NCBI RefSeq assembly: GCF_000744785.1
Contig: NZ_JQMO01000003.1
Span: 4,836,001 to 4,900,000, forward strand
Direction of reading: 5' to 3'
From: Kitasatospora azatica KCTC 9699
GTDB lineage: Bacteria; Actinomycetota; Actinomycetes; Streptomycetales; Streptomycetaceae
Length of the DNA: 64,000 bases
Positions 59,778-64,000 of this stretch are shown one piece after another; within the stretch, counting starts at the first letter, position 1, and every line of letters begins with the position of its first letter. Position numbers and translations under genes: made by a program. A model generated the notes under the pieces. That model was not told the origin of the DNA. It saw only the letters and a program-made list of their open reading frames with translations, and did no database searches.

Positions 59778-61823
59778 TCAGCCGGCGGTGCGCGGGATCC
59801 GGCGCTCCCAGCCGCGCTCGTAGAGCACCGAGCCGCCCTCCCAGGCGGTCAGCCGGCTGCGCGCGGTGAAGGCCTCGGCGTCGCAGTCGAGTTCGGTGGA
59901 GGTCCGGACCATGGCGTCCCAGCCCTGGTCCGGCCGCTGCAGCCGGATCGTCCAGTCCGAGCGGCAGCGGGCGCTGAGCGGGTCGCCCTCGGTGATCCGG
60001 TAGGTCTCCAACGCCTCCTCGCTGTGGACCAGCCCGTCGGGGTAGCTGCGGGTACCCCCGGAGCGGGGAGCCACCTCCAGCCGCCATTCGCCGGCCGCGA
60101 GGTCGCGGACCACCAGCCGCTCGGGCCGGGCTTCGGTCGGGGTGGCGTACCGGATCTCCAGCGGCACGGCCTGCTCGGGCTCGGCGAAGGTGATCGGCGC
60201 CCGGCCGACGTCCGCCGCCAGGTGCCGGACCGGCAGCATCAGGGTGCTGTTGCCGGGGTCGACCAGGAACCCGGCGGTGCTCGGCTGCGGCCAGACCCAG
60301 GGCCAGTAGGCGGAGGAGAGCGCCAGCCGGATCCGGTGGCCGGGCGGGAAGGCGTGCGCGATCGACAGCAGCTCGAACTCGACCTCCTCGACCGCGCCCG
60401 GCTCCCAGTCCACCACCGTCTCCGGTCCGCGCCGCGCGGAGAGGTTCAGCGCACCCCGGGTGACCAGGGTCGAGGACCCGTCGGGTGCCACGTCGCAGAG
60501 TCGGGCGACCACCTGGCCGCGGGTCGCCTCGGCGGGCAGCCGCAGTCGCAGCCGGACCGCGGGACGGCCGAGGACCTCCATCCGCTCGGGCAGCGGGGCG
60601 GCGTCGAAGCAGACCGAGCGGCCGTCCTCCTCGCGCTGGTCGGGCGGCAGGTCGGCGGCGTCACCGAGGGGCAGGAACCGGCCCGCGTCGATCCCGGTGT
60701 GCTGGGGCGAGCGGACCAGCACGAACCGTTCGGTGGAGGGGGTGCCGGCGGTGCGCAGCGTCTCGGCCAGGTCGTAGTGGATCTCCCGGACGTCGTCCGA
60801 GGGCCACTCGTCGTCGCCGATCCACCGCCCGGGCCGCTGCGGGTAGGAGGTGGCGGGCCGGACCGACTCGTTCATCCAGCTGCGCAGTTTGGGCTCGGCC
60901 ATGATCCCGGTGTCCCGGCCCTTGAGCCACTGGTCCCACCAGCGCAGGGTCTCCTGGAGGAAGCCGATCGCCTGGCCGGGCGGCAGGCCGCGGTCGGGGT
61001 ACTGGTGCGACCACGGCCCGATGATCCCGCGCACCGGCGCGTCCAGGTGCTCGACCAGCCGCAGCACGGTGTCCCGGTAGGGGTCGGCCCAGCCGCCGAC
61101 GGCGAGCACGGCGGCCCTGACCGCGCCGTAGTCCTCGCGGACGCTGCCCTGACGCCAGTAGGCGTCCCGGGACTGGTGGCCCAGCCAGGTGTGCAGGTAG
61201 GGCTCCACCGCCTCGAGTCGTTCCAGCCAGCGGTGCCGCCAGTCGTCGCCGACGTACCGGGGGTCCGGCGGGCGGGCGGCGAAGGCGAGCATGGCGGCGG
61301 ACCAGGCGTGCATGTCGACGGCGAGCACCGAGCCGCCGAAGTAGTGCACGTCGTTGTCGTAGCGGTCGTCGGTGGCGCAGACGGTGACGACCGCCTTGAG
61401 CGGCTCCGGGGCGAGCGCGGCGATCTGCAGGGAGTCGAAGCCGCCCCAGGAGGTGCCGAACATCCCGACCCCGCCGCTGCACCACGGCTGCGCGGCCAGC
61501 CACTCGACCACCGCGACCCCGTCGGCCAGTTCCTGGGCCGAGTAGGCGTCGCCGGGCAGTCCGTCGGAGTTGCCGTGCCCGCGGATGTCCACCCGCACGC
61601 TCGCGTACCCGTGGCCCGCGTACCAGGGGTGGCGCTGGGCGTCGCGCGGGGCGGTCCAGTCGCCGAGCCGGTACGGCAGGTACTCCAGCAGGGCCGGGAC
61701 GGGCTCCGAGGTGACGGGGCGCCAGATCCGGGCGTAGAGCCGGTCGCCGTCGGAGAGCGGGATCCGGAGGTCCTCGCGGGTGACCTGGTACGGGTACGAG
61801 GTGGGGTGATGCACTTCGGGCAT
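59778..61823 (-). CDS. CocE/NonD family hydrolase (X-Pro dipeptidyl-peptidase type)
   Basis: 681 residues. Nucleophile MFGTSWGG (S125), GGWADPYRD carrying the acid and GPWSHQYPDRG carrying the His, with a C-terminal jelly-roll domain typical of CocE/X-Pro peptidases. They hydrolyse esters or amides such as acyl esters or proline peptides. ATG 61823 is preferred: TATATT ends six bases upstream, indicating a leaderless transcript. No signal peptide. Confidence 0.88.
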   Translation of the reverse strand: MPEVHHPTSYPYQVTREDLRIPLSDGDRLYARIWRPVTSEPVPALLEYLPYRLGDWTAPRDAQRHPWYAGHGYASVRVDIRGHGNSDGLPGDAYSAQELADGVAVVEWLAAQPWCSGGVGMFGTSWGGFDSLQIAALAPEPLKAVVTVCATDDRYDNDVHYFGGSVLAVDMHAWSAAMLAFAARPPDPRYVGDDWRHRWLERLEAVEPYLHTWLGHQSRDAYWRQGSVREDYGAVRAAVLAVGGWADPYRDTVLRLVEHLDAPVRGIIGPWSHQYPDRGLPPGQAIGFLQETLRWWDQWLKGRDTGIMAEPKLRSWMNESVRPATSYPQRPGRWIGDDEWPSDDVREIHYDLAETLRTAGTPSTERFVLVRSPQHTGIDAGRFLPLGDAADLPPDQREEDGRSVCFDAAPLPERMEVLGRPAVRLRLRLPAEATRGQVVARLCDVAPDGSSTLVTRGALNLSARRGPETVVDWEPGAVEEVEFELLSIAHAFPPGHRIRLALSSAYWPWVWPQPSTAGFLVDPGNSTLMLPVRHLAADVGRAPITFAEPEQAVPLEIRYATPTEARPERLVVRDLAAGEWRLEVAPRSGGTRSYPDGLVHSEEALETYRITEGDPLSARCRSDWTIRLQRPDQGWDAMVRTSTELDCDAEAFTARSRLTAWEGGSVLYERGWERRIPRTAG

Positions 61824-61829
61824 GCCGAC

Positions 61830-61835
61830 AATATA
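61830..61835 (-). promoter_or_regulatory. -10 element (TATATT) for leaderless CocE transcript
   Basis: TATATT on the minus strand ends 6 nt before ATG 61823. An AATGCCGCATT near-palindrome (61842-61852) immediately upstream may be an operator. No good -35 is seen. Confidence 0.5.
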
Positions 61836-61886
61836 GGACATAATGCCGCATTAGCTGATGAACTGTGAGTCGCATATCGACGCTAG

Positions 61887-61903
61887 TTGCGAATGACTTG
61901 CAA
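61887..61903. promoter_or_regulatory. Nur-like nickel box
   Basis: TTGCGA-ATGAC-TTGCAA matches the Streptomyces Nur box tTGCaa-N5-ttGCAA (from memory) with exact 5-bp spacing. It lies 61 bp upstream of the NicO-type nickel transporter and within about 65 bp of the divergent CocE start. Ni-loaded Nur would repress the transporter. Confidence 0.75.
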
Positions 61904-61963
61904 CTGCAGACAGTCCGGGGGAAAGATGTAGCGGTTCCGCCCGTCCAGAGAGAGCAGAGGCAG

Positions 61964-63070
61964 ATGACCAGCGCGCCCCGGTGGACCTCGCGGCTGACCC
62001 GGGAGGAGCGGCTGCGACTGTTCGGCATGGGCGCCTTCGTCCTCGCCCTGCACGTGATCGGCTGGTTCACCCTGCTCGCGGTGATCGCCCCCAGGCACTA
62101 CGCGATCGGCAACGAGGCCTTCGGCGCCGGCATCGGGCTGACCGCCTACACCCTGGGCATGCGGCACGCCTTCGACGCCGACCACATCGCGGCCATCGAC
62201 AACACCACCCGCAAGCTGATGGGCCAGGGCAAGCGACCGCTCTCGGTCGGCTTCTGGTTCTCGCTGGGCCACTCCTCGATCGTCTTCGGCCTCTGCGCGC
62301 TGCTCGCCTTCGGCGTCCGCTCGCTGGCCTCGGCCGTCGAGGCGGACGACTCGCAGCTGCACCGGACCACCACCCTGATCGGCACCTCGGTCTCCGGCAC
62401 CTTCCTGCTGCTGATCGGCCTGATCAACCTGGGCGCCTTCAACGGCATCCTGCGGGTCTTCCGGAAGATGCGCGGCGGCCGGTTCGACGAGGCGGAGTTG
62501 GAGGAGCAGCTGAACAAGCGCGGCTTCCTCAACCGGATCCTCGGCCGGGTCACCCGGGCGGTCAGCAAGCCCTGGCACATGTACCCGGTGGGTCTGCTCT
62601 TCGGCCTCGGCTTCGACACCGCCACCGAGGTCTCGCTGCTGGTGCTGGCCGGCGGCGCGGCTGCCTTCTCACTGCCCTGGTACGCGCTGCTGGTGCTGCC
62701 GGTGCTGTTCGCGGCGGGGATGAGTCTGCTGGACACCATCGACGGCTCGTTCATGAACTTCGCCTACGAGTGGGCCTTCTCCAAGCCGGTCCGCAAGATC
62801 TACTACAACCTCACGGTGACCGGGCTCTCGGTGCTGGTGGCGCTGGTGATCGGGGCGATCGAGCTGGTCGGGCTGCTGGCCGACCGGTTCTCGATCACCA
62901 CCGGGCCGATCGGCTGGATCGGCTCGCTGGACATGAACAACGTGGGCTTCGCGATCGTCGGCCTCTTCGTGGTCACCTGGCTGGGTGCGCTGGCGTTCTG
63001 GAAGTTCGGCAGGGTCGAGGAGAAGTGGTCGGCGGGGGTGCCCGACAGCGTGCTGCCGGAGGCGGAGTGA
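61964..63070 (+). CDS. NicO/HoxN-type nickel(/cobalt) transporter
   Basis: 368 residues from ATG 61964 (GAGG upstream). RHAFDADHIAAIDNTTRK is the metal signature of HoxN/NixA-type Ni permeases, with LGFDTATEVSLL the second signature. Eight helices are expected. It should import Ni2+ for urease, hydrogenase or Ni-superoxide dismutase. A Nur box upstream supports nickel rather than cobalt. Confidence 0.9.
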   Translation: MTSAPRWTSRLTREERLRLFGMGAFVLALHVIGWFTLLAVIAPRHYAIGNEAFGAGIGLTAYTLGMRHAFDADHIAAIDNTTRKLMGQGKRPLSVGFWFSLGHSSIVFGLCALLAFGVRSLASAVEADDSQLHRTTTLIGTSVSGTFLLLIGLINLGAFNGILRVFRKMRGGRFDEAELEEQLNKRGFLNRILGRVTRAVSKPWHMYPVGLLFGLGFDTATEVSLLVLAGGAAAFSLPWYALLVLPVLFAAGMSLLDTIDGSFMNFAYEWAFSKPVRKIYYNLTVTGLSVLVALVIGAIELVGLLADRFSITTGPIGWIGSLDMNNVGFAIVGLFVVTWLGALAFWKFGRVEEKWSAGVPDSVLPEAE

Positions 63071-63101
63071 GCCCGTCCGGCAGCACCTCGGGCTGAGCTG
63101 A

Positions 63102-64000
63102 TCAGCAGGTCAGGACCGGTCCCGCCCAGTCGGCGTGGTCGTTGGTCGGACCGTCGCCGCCGTCCGTGATGACCAGGTGCAGCTCGTCGGCACCGGTCAG
63201 GTCGGCGGTCAGCTGCCGGACGCCGGAAGCGGCGGTGACCAGTCCGCTGTCGGCCACCAACGCGGCGTCCTTCCACAGCTGGAAGGAGACCGTGGCCCGC
63301 TGGTTCTCGTCGTCCACGCCCACGTCGGTGCTGAGCGAGCGGCAGGAGCCGCCGAGGTAGTAGACGACCTCGCTGGGCGCGTTGGCACCCAGGCCCTTGG
63401 CGTAGGTGGTGCCGTGGATGCTGATGGTCCGGCCGTCGCCGACCCCGTTCTCGCCGTTGCTCATGTCCTTCTCCACCGGGCCCCAGCCGTTGCTGGCCGA
63501 GGACCAGGTCAGGTCGGAGAGCTGGTGGGCGCCGGCCGCCGGGCCGGAGCCGCAGGCGAGCTTGGCACCGGCCCAGTCGGCGTGGTCCCAACTGGTGCCG
63601 TCACCGCCGTCGGTGACCACCAGGCGGAGCTGCTGAGCGCCCGTCAGATCGGCGGTCAGCGTCCTGGCCGGGTCCTTGCCGGTCAGCAGGCCGCTGTCGG
63701 CGACCTTCCGGCCGTCGGCGAAGACCTGGAAGTCGACCGATCCGGCGCCGTTGGTCTCGTCGTCCACGCCGACGTCGGTCACCAGGTGCCGGCAGCTGCC
63801 GTTCAGGGTGAAGCCGACGCTGCTGGCGGCGTTGGTGCCCAGGCCCTTGGCGTAGCCGGCGCCGCGGATGCTCAGGGTGCGGCCGTCGGCCGCGCTCCAG
63901 TCACCGTTGCTGTGGTCGCGTTCGATCGGGCCCCAGCCGTTGGTCGGCGCCAGGAACGGCAGGTCGCTGAGGTAGCTGATGCCGGTCGGCGGCGGCACCG
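63102..64000 (-). CDS. Secreted protein with two NPCBM domains (5' end beyond window)
   Basis: The frame is open to the right edge. Two repeats of about 145 residues, each starting LSDLPFLAPTNGWGPIERDHSNG or LSDLTWSSASNGWGPVEKDMSNG and including YAKGLG, DVGVDDE, VFADGRKVADSGL and DLTGAQQLRLVVTDGGDGTSWDHADW, are NPCBM domains, carbohydrate-binding modules of glycoside hydrolases. The C-terminal Cys (VLTC) may pair with the repeat's other Cys. The catalytic domain, probably a galactosidase or similar, lies outside the window. Confidence 0.85.
   Translation of the reverse strand, partial: VPPPTGISYLSDLPFLAPTNGWGPIERDHSNGDWSAADGRTLSIRGAGYAKGLGTNAASSVGFTLNGSCRHLVTDVGVDDETNGAGSVDFQVFADGRKVADSGLLTGKDPARTLTADLTGAQQLRLVVTDGGDGTSWDHADWAGAKLACGSGPAAGAHQLSDLTWSSASNGWGPVEKDMSNGENGVGDGRTISIHGTTYAKGLGANAPSEVVYYLGGSCRSLSTDVGVDDENQRATVSFQLWKDAALVADSGLVTAASGVRQLTADLTGADELHLVITDGGDGPTNDHADWAGPVLTC

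Overview
The window is very GC-rich DNA with strong G/C preference at third codon positions, GTG and TTG starts, AGGAGG-type ribosome sites and several leaderless promoters. Gene content (sulfate-assimilation operon with an APS/PAPS reductase, SpoIIE-type phosphatase next to an RsbW-like kinase, tripeptidyl-aminopeptidase-like lipoproteins, DUF2637, DUF305/DUF3105, IdeR/DmdR- and Nur-like boxes) points to a Streptomyces or Kitasatospora chromosome. No rRNA, tRNA or CRISPR array was recognised.

Layout. 1-5.8 kb: the end of a secreted PHB-depolymerase-type esterase with a ricin-type lectin domain (runs off the left edge), a small HELAH metalloprotease-like protein, a DHA2 drug exporter with its divergent TetR regulator, and an alpha/beta hydrolase with its divergent MarR regulator and two palindromic operators. 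5.9-7.7 kb: a secreted beta-propeller protein and a frameshifted sirohydrochlorin chelatase. 7.7-16.9 kb: one long leftward sulfur operon (leader peptide, sirA, small zinc-ribbon protein, cysH, cysC, cysD, cysN, ssuA, ssuB, ssuC, chelatase) that takes sulfate to sulfide, imports organosulfonates and supplies siroheme.

17-30.3 kb: BrkB/YihY membrane protein, rsgA, a GH16 glucanase with a LacI regulator and three related operators, an Ada-AlkA repair fusion, a MarR regulator, a DUF305/DUF3105 operon, a PP2C-like protein, a TetR regulator and a phage-like amidase. 30.3-34.7 kb: agmatine deiminase, a divergent urease (ureC plus fused ureAB, no accessory genes) and an exported carbonic anhydrase. 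The UreC-like protein keeps the metal ligands but lacks the usual Cys-His of the active-site flap, so it may act on N-carbamoylputrescine, the deiminase product, rather than on urea.

34.8-47.8 kb: RsbW-like and SpoIIE-like signalling proteins, a DUF2637 membrane protein, an iron-box-controlled FhuF-like reductase, conserved unknowns, a MocA-like nucleotidyltransferase divergent from moaA, and a tandem pair of secreted peptidases showing signs of gene conversion. 47.8-52.9 kb is a rearranged accessory patch: a truncated bulb-lectin gene, a complete IS701-like element with 5-bp target duplications inserted at the tip of an IS3-family remnant, and the C-terminal end of an RHS polymorphic toxin with a Hint domain and two overlapping downstream genes that may be its immunity genes.

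53-64 kb: SnoaL-like protein, a MerR regulator with a textbook 19-bp-spacer promoter in front of an aldo/keto reductase, a GT39 glycosyltransferase, an esterase, a lipoprotein, a leaderless CocE/NonD hydrolase, and a NicO/HoxN nickel transporter preceded by a Nur-like box. The right edge cuts a protein with two NPCBM domains. Convergent gene pairs are often separated by long perfect hairpins. All functions are inferred from reading the sequence; no searches were run.
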